DNA of 43,437 nt from assembly GCA_030754235.1 (NCBI GenBank), contig JASMAS010000001.1:1-43437 (forward strand), read 5' to 3'. Below, one piece after another: positions 1 through 8,048 of the stretch. The DNA comes from Litorilituus sp. (GTDB lineage Bacteria; Pseudomonadota; Gammaproteobacteria; Enterobacterales; Alteromonadaceae). Within the stretch, counting starts at the first letter, position 1. Each line of letters opens with the position of its first letter. The notes under the pieces were generated by a model. The model did no database searches. It had not been told where the DNA came from and saw only the letters and a program-made list of their open reading frames with translations. A program made the translations under genes and the position numbers.

Positions 1-1
1 G

Positions 2-283
2 ATACTGGCAGAGCAACAGAAAAGCGGTTTAACCATTTCAGCATTTTGTCGTCAGCATAATATTTCAACCAGTGGTTTTTACACTCAGCGACAAAAACAA
101 AGCGTAGTCACTGCCTCGACTTCAGCATTCGTTAGTACAACGGTGACGGAAAATACCTCGACAAAAGTACATCGAGATGTTAAGCAACCTATTGTGCTCG
201 AACTCTCAGCCGCCAGGTTAACGCTGCCAACAGAAACATCGGCAAATTACCTAATCACCTTGCTTAATGGTTTGTCAGCATGA
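2..283 (+). pseudogene. IS66 TnpA-like accessory protein, 5' end outside window
   Basis: Reading frame 2 is open from the window edge to a TGA at 281-283 (93 codons visible). It contains the Ser/Gly-Leu-x-Ile-x-x-Phe-Cys-Arg-x-His (SGLTISAFCRQHNIS) and FYTQRQK segments typical of the helix-turn-helix accessory protein TnpA of IS66 elements. Near the end is a region like the usual RLxLP...LLxxL tail (ARLTLPTETSANYLITLLNG). The stop overlaps the next start as ATGA, as in IS66 operons. The start of the protein is not visible, so it is unknown whether this frame is intact. Its function is lost in any case because the transposase next to it is truncated. Confidence 0.75.
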
Positions 284-774
284 CGTTATTTGTTGAACCA
301 CCTCACATCCAGAAGCTCTACCGGATTGAAACACGTCTCAAAGGAAAATCCGCACAGCAGAAATATCAGGTCAGGCAAGCCGAATCACTTCCCCTGCTCA
401 ACCAATACAAAGCTTGGCTGGATAAATCCGTACTTCACGTACCCCCGAAAACCGCGTTGGGTAAAGCACTTGGCTACAGTCTGAATCAATGGCACAAACT
501 GGTGCGCTATGTCGATGATGGCAACCTAGCCATCGATAACAACCGAGCAGAGCGTGCCATAAAGCCCTTTGTTATTGGCAGAAAGAATTGGCTATTCAGC
601 AATGCCACAAGTGGTGCCAATGCCAGTGCAATACTCTATAGCATCATCGAAACAGCGAAGGCTAATGGATTAACCCCGTTTGATTACATTCTTCATTGTT
701 TAGACCATCTAGCCGTATCACCTAATGATGTCGAGCCTCTCTTGCCATGGAACATGGTTTTGAACAGGGTATAG
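280..774 (+). pseudogene. Deletion fusion: first codons of IS66 tnpB joined to C-terminal third of the IS66 transposase
   Basis: The 164-residue frame begins at the ATG that overlaps the tnpA stop, the normal place for tnpB, and its first residues (MTLFVEPPHIQ) resemble a TnpB start. From about residue 11 it continues directly as the C-terminal part of the IS66 transposase: KLYRIE, AWLDKSVLHVPPKTALGKAL, then the DDE_Tnp_IS66 block with the catalytic-region motif DNNRAERAIKPFVIGRKNW, and the C-terminal ETAKANG and LLPWN segments. The simplest reading is an in-frame internal deletion removing most of tnpB and about two thirds of the transposase. The N-terminal DDE residues are missing, so it should be inactive. 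Confidence 0.8.
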
Positions 775-1140
775 TTTACTTGAGTGTTACTGAATTTCGA
801 CGCGAAAGTTCAGATTGGACCGAAACCTATTATCCTGATTTTATCAAAAAACATCAGTCTATCGCGTTATGTTAAGTAAAAATAATCGCTAACTTCACAC
901 AAAGCACATAGTTTACACATAAAACAGGAGTACTTTAAATGAGTAAGTAGCTTTAGGTGTCAATTACCAGACGCTCACAAAATAACTATTCACAAAACTA
1001 AAAAAAACATGGGTAAAAGCCAATTTTTTTTGCATAAAAACACCCAAGAGCATCACAAAGCCGCCCTTAAGATTTTGCATTAGTTTTTCTAATGCGAACG
1101 GGTATTTTTTTTAGTTTGTTAAACGGATGTACGATGAGTA
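775..1140. other. Gene-free stretch after the IS66 remnant
   Basis: No convincing gene. At 928-950 there is a good Shine-Dalgarno (AGGAG) and an ATG, but the frame stops after three codons (Met-Ser-Lys-stop), which suggests the 5' stub of a lost gene or chance. Around 1077-1095 a perfect 7-base hairpin (GCATTAG, loop TTTTT, CTAATGC) is followed within a few bases by a run of eight T, and may be a terminator. Confidence 0.4.
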
Positions 1141-1144
1141 AAAT

Positions 1145-1345
1145 TATGTTGTTTTCTGGTTAAGCCCGTATTGCTAGCGTAATAATACACTCTTTGAACT
1201 GAATGTAGTTAACCAGAAAATTTTGATTAGATACTATTGTTATCTTTTCTTTCTGACATGTTTCTTGGAACTTTCTCTTTGAAAAAGACTTCCTTCTATC
1301 AACTTGGTATTTAAGTTGGCCCGCAAATTTTGCGGGCTTTTTTTT
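1145..1345 (+). ncRNA. Candidate structured small RNA upstream of a strong terminator
   Basis: No ORF covers this stretch, yet it ends in a strong plus-strand intrinsic terminator at 1319-1345. A perfect 12-base inverted repeat (TTTTCTGGTTAA at 1152-1163 and its complement at 1209-1220) encloses 45 bases that contain a further small stem (GTATT...AATAC). A long stem, a U-rich unpaired middle and a terminator with eight T is the arrangement of an Hfq-type small RNA. The promoter is not obvious and no known RNA family was recognised, so this is an inference from structure alone. The lolE gene downstream runs on the other strand and does not need this terminator. Confidence 0.4.
1319..1345 (+). 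terminator. Strong intrinsic terminator, plus strand
   Basis: Nine-base arms GCCCGCAAA and TTTGCGGGC around a single T (in practice a 7-bp stem with a 5-base loop), followed by eight T at 1338-1345. No protein gene lies upstream on this strand. Confidence 0.85.
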
Positions 1346-1380
1346 ATCATTTTTTTGTTCTTTCTCAGTAAAAAAACGTT

Positions 1381-1426
1381 AAAAAAGGCAATAATTTAAT
1401 CGGTTTACTATAAGATTATAATTGCC
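1381..1426 (-). terminator. Probable terminator of the lolCDE operon
   Basis: On the minus strand the last codons and stop of lolE contain GGCAATTATAAT, which pairs imperfectly with ATTAAATTATTGCC a few bases downstream, followed by six T. The stem overlaps the stop codon. Confidence 0.5.
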
Positions 1427-2699
1427 CGAGTACTTGCGCCGGTTCAATTTTAGTCGCGCGCCATGCCGGATAAATAGTCGCTAACAAAGACATTATAAGC
1501 GCCGTAGCTACGGTGATATAAACATCAATCATATTCAGTTCGCTAGGTATGTGATCAATAAAATAAACATCAGCTGAAAGCACCTTCATTGACAACGACT
1601 TTTCAATAAACAAGGTTATTTCAGCAAGATTAGCGGCTAGAAGTACACCCAGAACTCCACCGATAACACTACCTAAAATACCGTTAACTAAACCTTGAAA
1701 AATAAACGTTAACATAATTATTTTTGCTGGGGCTCCCATAGTTTTTAGAATGGCGATATCCCCTTTCTTTTCATTAACGGCCATGATCAAGGTCGAAACA
1801 ATATTAAAACTAGCCACCGCAATAACCAACACCAGTACAACAAACATGACCATTCTTACGAGTTGAATATCATTAAATAAATGCCCTTGAGTGCGAGTCC
1901 AATCCATGATGTAAACATAGTGATTAAAATGATAGGCAACCTCCCTAACTACTTGCGGTGCTGAAAACACCTCATTTAATTTTAAGCGGATCCCTTGGGT
2001 TTCTCCTGGCTGATAGCCTTTAATTTGTGCCGCTTGTGTTAATGAAATATAGGCAAGTGTTTCATCAATCGTACCACCAAACTTGAAAATACCAACAATT
2101 TTGACATGGCGCGTGAGCGGTGCAGAAAAAATATTTTGATTATTTTTTTGTGGTGATGAGTGATTTGTTGACGGTAATAATAATTGCACACTGTCACCAA
2201 GTGTTACCCCTAGTTTTTGAGCAATACCGGCACCAATTACAATTCCAAGCTTTTCTTGTTGAGAGTCGTTGGTAATTAATGCTTGCCAGCTACCAGCAAT
2301 AATATAATCATCAATATCTGAAACCTGTGTTTCTAAATTAGGCTCTACCCCTCGAATTTCTAATGCTTTTAATTGTGTTTTATATTGCATCATACCGGTT
2401 AAATTGATCACTGGAGCAGCGCTGATAATTTCTGGATTACGTTGAATTTTCTTAATGCTATCAGGCCAGTTTTGAATTGGCTTGTCCACCGAAATGAGCT
2501 CTGCATGAGGCACAATAGATAACAGTTTTTGTGCCAGTTCACGCTCAAAACCATTCATAGCGCTTAAGGCAACAATGAGCACTAAAGTTCCTAACGCAAT
2601 ACCAAGGGTTGATGAAGCAGAAATAAAGCTAGAAAACCCGTTACCATGACGACTTCGCACATAGCGTAGTGCGAGAAAAATACTCAAAGGCTTAAACAT
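1416..2699 (-). CDS. lolE: LolE, lipoprotein-releasing ABC transporter permease
   Basis: Inner-membrane subunit of LolCDE, which extracts outer-membrane lipoproteins from the inner membrane and passes them to LolA. The 427-residue product starts MFKPLSIFLALRY; I chose this Met over one 11 codons upstream because it matches the family start and gives the same 8-base overlap with lolD as lolD has with lolC. It has the MacB/FtsX layout: one membrane span near residues 23-50 with the signature VALSAMNGFERE, a periplasmic domain of about 200 residues, then three spans in the FtsX C-terminal domain (about 265 onward). The sequence ISASSTLGIALG and SAMNGFEREL resembles LolE more than LolC. Last gene of the operon, followed by a terminator-like hairpin. 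Confidence 0.93.
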   Translation of the reverse strand: MFKPLSIFLALRYVRSRHGNGFSSFISASSTLGIALGTLVLIVALSAMNGFERELAQKLLSIVPHAELISVDKPIQNWPDSIKKIQRNPEIISAAPVINLTGMMQYKTQLKALEIRGVEPNLETQVSDIDDYIIAGSWQALITNDSQQEKLGIVIGAGIAQKLGVTLGDSVQLLLPSTNHSSPQKNNQNIFSAPLTRHVKIVGIFKFGGTIDETLAYISLTQAAQIKGYQPGETQGIRLKLNEVFSAPQVVREVAYHFNHYVYIMDWTRTQGHLFNDIQLVRMVMFVVLVLVIAVASFNIVSTLIMAVNEKKGDIAILKTMGAPAKIIMLTFIFQGLVNGILGSVIGGVLGVLLAANLAEITLFIEKSLSMKVLSADVYFIDHIPSELNMIDVYITVATALIMSLLATIYPAWRATKIEPAQVLGQL

Positions 2700-3387
2700 G
2701 ATAGGCTTGCTCAAAGGTTGATAACTTTCCATGATCTAACCTTAATTGTCTGTCCATGCGTTTAGCTAAGGTTAAATCATGGGTAACAATCACAAAACTG
2801 GTTTGTTCACTTTGATTTAGCTCCCTGATTAATTGATATATTTGCTCTGCGGTATCGCTGTCTAAATTCCCCGTTGGTTCGTCAGCTAAAATCAATGCAG
2901 GCTTAGTCACTAAAGCTCGTGCAATAGCAGTACGCTGACGCTCGCCTCCTGAAAGCTCACTAGGTCTGTGCTGGCTACGATGTGCTAGCCCAACTTGGGC
3001 TAAAACTTCTGTCGCGGCTTGCATTGCTCTTTTAGGGCTATCGCCGCGAATCATGAGTGGCATGGCAACATTTTCAAGTGCGGTAAACTCCATCATTAAA
3101 TGATGAAACTGATAAATAAAACCAATATGTTGATTTCTAAAAGACGCTCTTTGTTTATCAGATAAGGTTAGTATATTTGTGTTATTTATTAATACTTCAC
3201 CCGAACTCGGTAAATCTAGTGCACCAGCAAGGTGTAAAAAGGTACTTTTACCACAGCCAGAACTACCGACAATGGCAAGTAACTCGCCTTTAACAACACT
3301 CAGTTCAAGCTTATCTAACACAGGCGTTTCTAATTTCCCTTGCAAGTATGATTTAGATAATTGTTTGCACTCTAATACATTACTCAT
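2692..3387 (-). CDS. lolD: LolD, lipoprotein-releasing ABC transporter ATPase
   Basis: Cytoplasmic ATPase that powers LolCDE. The 231-residue protein from MSNVLECKQL has Walker A GSSGCGKST (about 41-49), the LolD-type segment FIYQFHHLMMEFTALEN, which contacts the permeases, the ABC signature LSGGERQR and Walker B LILADEPTGNLD, and the switch His in VTHD. The frame stays open upstream, but a start at 3387 gives the normal LolD length and an 8-base overlap with the end of lolC. Its 3' end overlaps lolE by 8 bases, so the three genes are translationally coupled. Confidence 0.95.
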   Translation of the reverse strand: MSNVLECKQLSKSYLQGKLETPVLDKLELSVVKGELLAIVGSSGCGKSTFLHLAGALDLPSSGEVLINNTNILTLSDKQRASFRNQHIGFIYQFHHLMMEFTALENVAMPLMIRGDSPKRAMQAATEVLAQVGLAHRSQHRPSELSGGERQRTAIARALVTKPALILADEPTGNLDSDTAEQIYQLIRELNQSEQTSFVIVTHDLTLAKRMDRQLRLDHGKLSTFEQAYHV

Positions 3388-4633
3388 TTCGTAAAACCTC
3401 TGCCGGTTGAGTGTTTGATGCTTGAAAAGCAGGATATAAGGTAGCAACAAAACTCATTGCCAAAGCGGACATTGCAATAAGGACCACATTATTAATTTCT
3501 AATTGAATGGGAAGCTGCTGCATGGCATAACCTGCGCCAAAAATATTCACACCAAAGAACGCTAAAATGTCATTTAAGTATTGGCTTAACAATATGCCAA
3601 AGGCGCTGCCTAAACCAACTCCCCACAAACCGTTTACCATACCTTGGGTGATAAATATTTTTACAACGCCTGCTTTTGATAAACCAAGTGTTTGCAATAT
3701 TCCAATTTCTGCTTGTTTCTCAACAACGACCATCACTAACGCTGAAACGATATTAAATGCGGCAACGGCAACAATTAAACTGAGCATTAACCACATCATT
3801 TTTTTTTCCATACTCACTGCTAAAAACAGCGCACCTTGACTATCATTCCAGGTAGTAAGTCTTATCTTCTGAGCTAAAGCGGTATCAGTAGCGCTTAATT
3901 GAGTAACGACTTTCTCGGCATTAAAAGCATCATCTAAATACAAACGTAACTGTTCAACACCATCACCTTTATGTCTTAATAATTTAGCGCCATACTTACT
4001 GTGTACATACACCATAGCATCATCAACTTGTGAGCCAACATCAAAAATGCCTGTTATCGTGAATGTTCGCTGCACAGGAATGCGCCCCATAGGAGTAAAA
4101 ATAGTTTTGTTCGGTAATACCAAGCGAACGGTATCTTGCATTGACACATGTAACTTATTGGCTAATGAGCGGCCAATGACCATGGAATAGGCGTGAGCTG
4201 ATAATGATGAGAAAGTTCCTGAGATCATATTTGCACTAATAATATTTTGTTGCTCAAATTCAGGTATTACCCCTTGTAATAAAACGCCTTGCAAATTTTT
4301 TTGCGATTGTATTAACGCCTCACTGGAGAGCAGAGGTGTGACTTGTTGAATATGCTCCTGTTTTAGCAAGTATTGTCTTAATTTTTGCCAATTCGCCAAT
4401 TGCCCTTGATGGCTAATATCATTATTACTCACTAACACATGAGGTATAATGCCTAAGACACGCTTTTTGAGTTCACCTTCAAAACCGTTCATCACCGAAA
4501 CAACAGTGATCAGCGAGGCAACCCCCATTAAAATCCCCACTGTGGAGAAAAAGGTTATAAAAGAAATAAAACCAGTACGGCTTTTGCTGCGGCTATAGCG
4601 TAAACCAATAAATAAACTAACAGGTTGAAACAT
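3380..4633 (-). CDS. lolC: LolC, lipoprotein-releasing ABC transporter permease
   Basis: The 417-residue partner permease of LolE. It starts MFQPVSLFIGLRYSRSKS, close to the LolC family start, with the signature TVVSVMNGFEGELKKR after the first membrane span, a periplasmic domain with the basket fold expected for binding LolA and lipoprotein, and three C-terminal spans. First gene of lolC-lolD-lolE. The 200-base divergent region to the PilZ gene should hold its promoter. About 25-30% similar to LolE by eye; both keep the MacB_PCD plus FtsX layout, so this species uses the classic two-permease form rather than the fused LolF found elsewhere. Confidence 0.93.
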   Translation of the reverse strand: MFQPVSLFIGLRYSRSKSRTGFISFITFFSTVGILMGVASLITVVSVMNGFEGELKKRVLGIIPHVLVSNNDISHQGQLANWQKLRQYLLKQEHIQQVTPLLSSEALIQSQKNLQGVLLQGVIPEFEQQNIISANMISGTFSSLSAHAYSMVIGRSLANKLHVSMQDTVRLVLPNKTIFTPMGRIPVQRTFTITGIFDVGSQVDDAMVYVHSKYGAKLLRHKGDGVEQLRLYLDDAFNAEKVVTQLSATDTALAQKIRLTTWNDSQGALFLAVSMEKKMMWLMLSLIVAVAAFNIVSALVMVVVEKQAEIGILQTLGLSKAGVVKIFITQGMVNGLWGVGLGSAFGILLSQYLNDILAFFGVNIFGAGYAMQQLPIQLEINNVVLIAMSALAMSFVATLYPAFQASNTQPAEVLRNE

Positions 4634-4836
4634 TTGATATTATTATTAAAAACTTTCTTCGTTATGATAATGACAAGCTTAACACAGGCTAAAACATTTT
4701 AACGCTATTGTTCACTGTTTAAAGTAAAAAATACCGTAACAAAAAGTACTTAAACAATAGAATATCTGCTATAACTTTGTTATTAAATAACTTTTTATAT
4801 TAGCACCTTTAATTTCTAAAAAAGACCAAGACAAAA

Positions 4837-5445
4837 ATGAATACAAATAACGAAACCATAGAACAAAAGCTCATCAAATATCATGAATTTTTTTCAATCA
4901 AAAGTAAGTTTAGTATTAATATATTACCCATTGATGAAAAAAACAGCCAAAGTTATGAGCATTTTATTGCTTGCATGCCAACACCTTTTAAAATGGCTAA
5001 TGATATTTCCACGATAGATCAATCCGCACTCAGACCGCTACAATCCTTATCAGGGGTAGCCAGTCAATTAGTAGAATTTCTAAATCATCAAAGCGAAAAA
5101 ATAAATTTACTGATGGGTTATATTTTAAGCCAGCAAGATGAAGAGCAAAATAGATTCCAAGGTGTAGAATTTGGTGGTGGTGGCTTGTCATTCTTGGCTA
5201 GTAACATTTTTGACATTGGCCAATTCTTAGAAATGAAAATATTCCTTTTAGCAGAAAATTGCGCCGTGTATTGCTATGGAGAAATCATTGAAATAACCCC
5301 TAAAGGTGAGCATTATCATCACAAAGCTATTTTCCATTTTATCCGTGAAGATGATAGAGAAGTATTAGTGCGCACTAGCCTACATGAGCAGTCTAAGCAA
5401 TTACAAGCATTGACTAAACAACGACACCAAGAGACTAAAACTTAA
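4837..5445 (+). CDS. PilZ-domain-like protein with degenerate c-di-GMP motif
   Basis: A 202-residue soluble protein without signal peptide. The C-terminal half (about 105-195) resembles a PilZ domain: NRFQGVEFGGGGLSFLASN followed by GQFLEMKIFLL and the beta strands of the barrel. Classic PilZ proteins bind c-di-GMP with RxxxR and [D/N]xSxxG. Here only one Arg precedes the loop and the second motif reads E-F-G-G-G-G, with Glu for Asp and Gly for Ser, so binding may be weak or lost. The N-terminal half is helical and of unknown role. It diverges from lolC, and I have the impression that a PilZ gene next to lolC is common in related genera. Function beyond the fold is unknown. Confidence 0.65.
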   Translation: MNTNNETIEQKLIKYHEFFSIKSKFSINILPIDEKNSQSYEHFIACMPTPFKMANDISTIDQSALRPLQSLSGVASQLVEFLNHQSEKINLLMGYILSQQDEEQNRFQGVEFGGGGLSFLASNIFDIGQFLEMKIFLLAENCAVYCYGEIIEITPKGEHYHHKAIFHFIREDDREVLVRTSLHEQSKQLQALTKQRHQETKT

Positions 5446-5484
5446 AAGCCACAGACCACAGTGAATTTTTTAATCAATAGAGTA

Positions 5485-6651
5485 TTAGACACAAATCCGA
5501 TTTAAGATTACATCAACTTCTGCTGAGGTTTTTTGTTGTTGCTCGGCGTGATCAGCAACCTCAGTTAAGCTCTCATTTAACTCTCTGCTTAACGAAACGA
5601 CAGACATCATATTGTCATTAATGGAATCTGTTGCGCTTTGTTGTCCTTGAGTACCACTTGCTATTTGTGTGGTTAATTTATCAACTTCTTGAAATGCTTG
5701 CCCTATTTGCTCAAATGCTAACACAACCTCAGCCGATTGAGATAAACTTGTTTGAGAAAGCCCTTGACCTCTTGATACTGTTGCTACCGCATTACTTGTT
5801 TTACTTTGTAGTCCTTCAACCATAGACTGAATTTCCACAGTAGCTTCTTGAGTTCTATGAGCTAAAGCTCTGACTTCATCTGCTACGACAGCAAAACCTC
5901 GGCCTTGCTCACCTGCACGAGCAGCTTCTATAGCCGCATTTAAAGCCAATAAGTTTGTTTGCTCAGCAATAGCACGTATAACATCTAGTACAGAACCAAT
6001 ACGGGCACTTTCTTCTCGTAATAACTCTAAGTCACTCGCCATGCTGTCAACTTCGCTAGCAAAAGAAGTTATTGTATTTTTACTGGTATTGGATGAATCA
6101 ACCCCTTGGGATAAGGTGGTCAACACCACACTGGTTGTTTCACTAACTTGCACCGCACTGTCAGATAATTGTGCAGTAGTATTAGCAACCTCTTCTATTG
6201 ATTGCGCGATTTTTTCAACTTGGTTGACAGATTCATTAACTGAATTTACGGATTCTTGCATCTGCGTAGCAAGTAAATTTGACCCCTGACTTAAAGATTG
6301 CGATTCACCGCGAATTTTACTAATCACTGTTGATAGGTCAACAATAAAAGCACTAAAACCATTGATAACTTCAGCTAGCTCATCTTGATTAGTGTCTTTT
6401 AACGGTTCAGAAGGTGCTTTCTCGGCACTTACCACAACATCGAGATAATGTTTAAAAGCGACTATGCGCTGCACTATTAACTTAGATGAAAATAAATAAC
6501 TTGCAATAACTTGCAACAGCACTAATAGAAAAATAATACCCAGCACACTATATTTACTTAAATTATCAGGAGAAATCAATACAATTAGCATAAATACAAC
6601 GCCAACAAGTAATGTTGGTATAATAAGCTTAATGTTTAAACGGTTATTCAT
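5485..6651 (-). CDS. Methyl-accepting chemotaxis protein without periplasmic sensor
   Basis: Chemoreceptor of 388 residues. The start ATG at 6651 is preceded by GGAGAG at good spacing; a TTG four codons upstream also lies in frame but falls over this site. Two membrane spans (about 8-27 and 35-53) are separated by only a few residues, so there is no periplasmic ligand domain. A short HAMP-like linker and the cytoplasmic signalling coiled coil follow, with the near-invariant tip [19 protein letters not shown] and [18 protein letters not shown] that contacts CheA and CheW. No CheR/CheB-tethering pentapeptide at the C-terminus. It probably senses membrane state or works with other receptors. Monocistronic by position. 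Confidence 0.9.
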   Translation of the reverse strand: MNNRLNIKLIIPTLLVGVVFMLIVLISPDNLSKYSVLGIIFLLVLLQVIASYLFSSKLIVQRIVAFKHYLDVVVSAEKAPSEPLKDTNQDELAEVINGFSAFIVDLSTVISKIRGESQSLSQGSNLLATQMQESVNSVNESVNQVEKIAQSIEEVANTTAQLSDSAVQVSETTSVVLTTLSQGVDSSNTSKNTITSFASEVDSMASDLELLREESARIGSVLDVIRAIAEQTNLLALNAAIEAARAGEQGRGFAVVADEVRALAHRTQEATVEIQSMVEGLQSKTSNAVATVSRGQGLSQTSLSQSAEVVLAFEQIGQAFQEVDKLTTQIASGTQGQQSATDSINDNMMSVVSLSRELNESLTEVADHAEQQQKTSAEVDVILNRICV

Positions 6652-6769
6652 AATACTCTCCAAAACAGTAGTTCAATATCCTGCTAACTTTTATAAAGTG
6701 ATACAATAAGTTGTTCGCCAACTGGTAATTTAGCTATTATTATTAAAAAAATCAATCAATGAGTATATT

Positions 6770-6925
6770 ATGTCTATCAGTGCAATTATTATTATCTTAT
6801 TAGCATTAGGGTTAATTTTAGGCGGTATTTTACTCATTAAAAAATCAGCCAAAAAGTTCAATTTATCCGATGAGCAGCTTAAAAAGATCAAAGAGCGAAA
6901 TCAAGCTTTAGATAAAAAAGATTAA
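6770..6925 (+). CDS. Small single-span membrane protein, DUF2897-like
   Basis: A 51-residue frame, MSISAIIIIL..., with one N-terminal membrane helix (about 3-23, ending KK) and a charged helical tail (LSDEQLKKIKERNQALDKK). Size, layout and the basic stretch after the membrane span resemble the DUF2897 family of short gammaproteobacterial proteins, whose function is unknown. The ribosome site is weak (GAG seven bases upstream). Codon use and the classic hydrophobic-then-charged layout make it a likely real gene. It lies between the divergent chemoreceptor gene and convergent ppiC. Confidence 0.6.
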   Translation: MSISAIIIILLALGLILGGILLIKKSAKKFNLSDEQLKKIKERNQALDKKD

Positions 6926-6946
6926 CTCAATAAACCAGGACACTGC

Positions 6947-7225
6947 TTAACTACGATATAAGGTTTTAATTAAGTGATAGCCAAACTTCGTTTTAATTGG
7001 TCCATGCACGGTTAACAGTTCTTTTTTAAATACTACATCATCAAATGCTCTTACCATTTGACCTCGACGAAACTCCCCTAAATCGCCGCCTTTTTTCTTT
7101 GAAGGGCAAATAGAGTGCCTTTTTGCTAACTGAGCAAAATTACCGCCTTGGGATAATTTTGCTTTGATTGCTAACGCTTCCTTCTGTGTTTTAACTAAAA
7201 TATGAACTGCTGCTGCACTTGCCAT
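6947..7225 (-). CDS. ppiC: PpiC, parvulin-type peptidyl-prolyl isomerase
   Basis: Cytoplasmic prolyl cis-trans isomerase of 92 residues, the same size as E. coli PpiC (93). It is a single rotamase domain with the parvulin signatures [43 protein letters not shown] and [14 protein letters not shown]; the conserved His residues of the active site are in the first and last of these. No signal peptide. It diverges from the carbonic anhydrase gene across a 143-base promoter region. Confidence 0.95.
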   Translation of the reverse strand: MASAAAVHILVKTQKEALAIKAKLSQGGNFAQLAKRHSICPSKKKGGDLGEFRRGQMVRAFDDVVFKKELLTVHGPIKTKFGYHLIKTLYRS

Positions 7226-7288
7226 AATGACACCGACTAATCGTTTTTTATTATTATAGCGAATTTACTGGTAATACCATATTTTACT

Positions 7289-7316
7289 TTGACTAATTGG
7301 TATCATGACATAAAAT
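7289..7316 (+). promoter_or_regulatory. Putative sigma-70 promoter of the carbonic anhydrase gene
   Basis: TTGACT (7289-7294) and TAAAAT (7311-7316) separated by 16 bases, about 50 bases before the can start. A small dyad (GACAT-AAA-ATGTC) overlaps the -10 and could be an operator. Confidence 0.45.
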
Positions 7317-7368
7317 GTCAGCATCTAGTTTTTTAGCACTGTAATAACCAATTTGCATAGGTAAAAAT

Positions 7369-7971
7369 ATGAGTACAATAAAGCATTTATTTGAAAACAA
7401 TAAAAAGTGGGCAGGAAAAGTAACCGAAGAAAAACCAGAGTTCTTTCAAAGCCTATCTGAGCAACAAACACCTCAATACCTATGGATTGGCTGCTCAGAC
7501 TCTCGCGTACCCGCTAATGAACTGCTGGGTATGCAACCAGGTGAAGTATTTGTACACCGCAATATTGCCAATCAAGTTATTCATTCTGATCTTAACTGTT
7601 TATCTGTCATTCAATACGCCGTTGAAGTGTTAAAAGTCAAAGATATTATAGTCTGTGGTCATTATGGCTGCGGCGGTGTTAATGCTGCATTTCATGATGA
7701 AAGTAATGGTTTTATTGATAACTGGCTACGGCATATTCAAGATGTTTACCGCTTTAACCAACAAAAGCTAGATGCCGTCAGTGATGAAGCTGAGCGTGTA
7801 AACTTATTATGTGAATTAAATGTTATCGAGCAAGTCGCTAATGTTTGTCATACCACAGTATTGCGCAATGCTTGGCTTGCTGAGCAAAATGTTACTGTAC
7901 ATGGTTTAGTGTACAACTTAAAAGACGGTATTTTAAAAGATTTAAATGTGTCTGTTAGTGGAAATAAGTAA
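7369..7971 (+). CDS. can: Beta-class carbonic anhydrase
   Basis: Zinc enzyme interconverting CO2 and bicarbonate in the cytoplasm, supplying bicarbonate for carboxylations. The 200-residue protein has the zinc ligands Cys42, His98 and Cys101 and the Asp44-Arg46 dyad in CSDSRVP, all at the numbering of E. coli Can, plus HRNIANQV and CGHYGCGGV. It is about 20 residues shorter at the C-terminus than the E. coli enzyme. Ribosome site AGGTAAAA lies just upstream of the ATG. A hairpin follows the stop. Confidence 0.95.
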   Translation: MSTIKHLFENNKKWAGKVTEEKPEFFQSLSEQQTPQYLWIGCSDSRVPANELLGMQPGEVFVHRNIANQVIHSDLNCLSVIQYAVEVLKVKDIIVCGHYGCGGVNAAFHDESNGFIDNWLRHIQDVYRFNQQKLDAVSDEAERVNLLCELNVIEQVANVCHTTVLRNAWLAEQNVTVHGLVYNLKDGILKDLNVSVSGNK

Positions 7972-7987
7972 CAGCACCGAAAAAATG

Positions 7988-8019
7988 GACGAGCTACGAA
8001 AGATTTTTCGCGACTCGTC
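7988..8019 (+). terminator. Weak hairpin between convergent can and hpd
   Basis: GACGAG (7988-7993) pairs with CTCGTC (8014-8019), with an inner CGAAA/TTTCG stem. There is no clear T run, so a terminator role is only plausible. Confidence 0.35.
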
Positions 8020-8048
8020 ACTGTTTAACTTACTTTGTATGCGATTAT

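Larger units (their letters stand above)
1..774 (+). mobile_element. Decayed IS66-family element (partial)
   Basis: The first 774 bases hold the 3' part of an IS66-type accessory gene followed by a short ORF that ends like the IS66 transposase. Intact IS66 elements carry tnpA, tnpB and a transposase of roughly 500 codons. Here most of tnpB and the front of the transposase are gone, so the element is an internally deleted remnant. Its left end lies outside the window. I could not define a right terminal inverted repeat with certainty; it should lie shortly after base 774. Confidence 0.8.

Noticed and set aside
747-875. A 42-codon ORF overlapping the end of the IS66 transposase in another frame
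   Set aside because: It starts inside the transposase frame and has no ribosome site or recognisable domain; likely chance or a remnant of a flanking gene.
5631-6289. Plus-strand ORFs inside the chemoreceptor gene, and similar opposite-strand ORFs within glmE, gltS, dgcA and the CapA gene
   Set aside because: They lie wholly within well-supported genes on the other strand and encode no recognisable domain.
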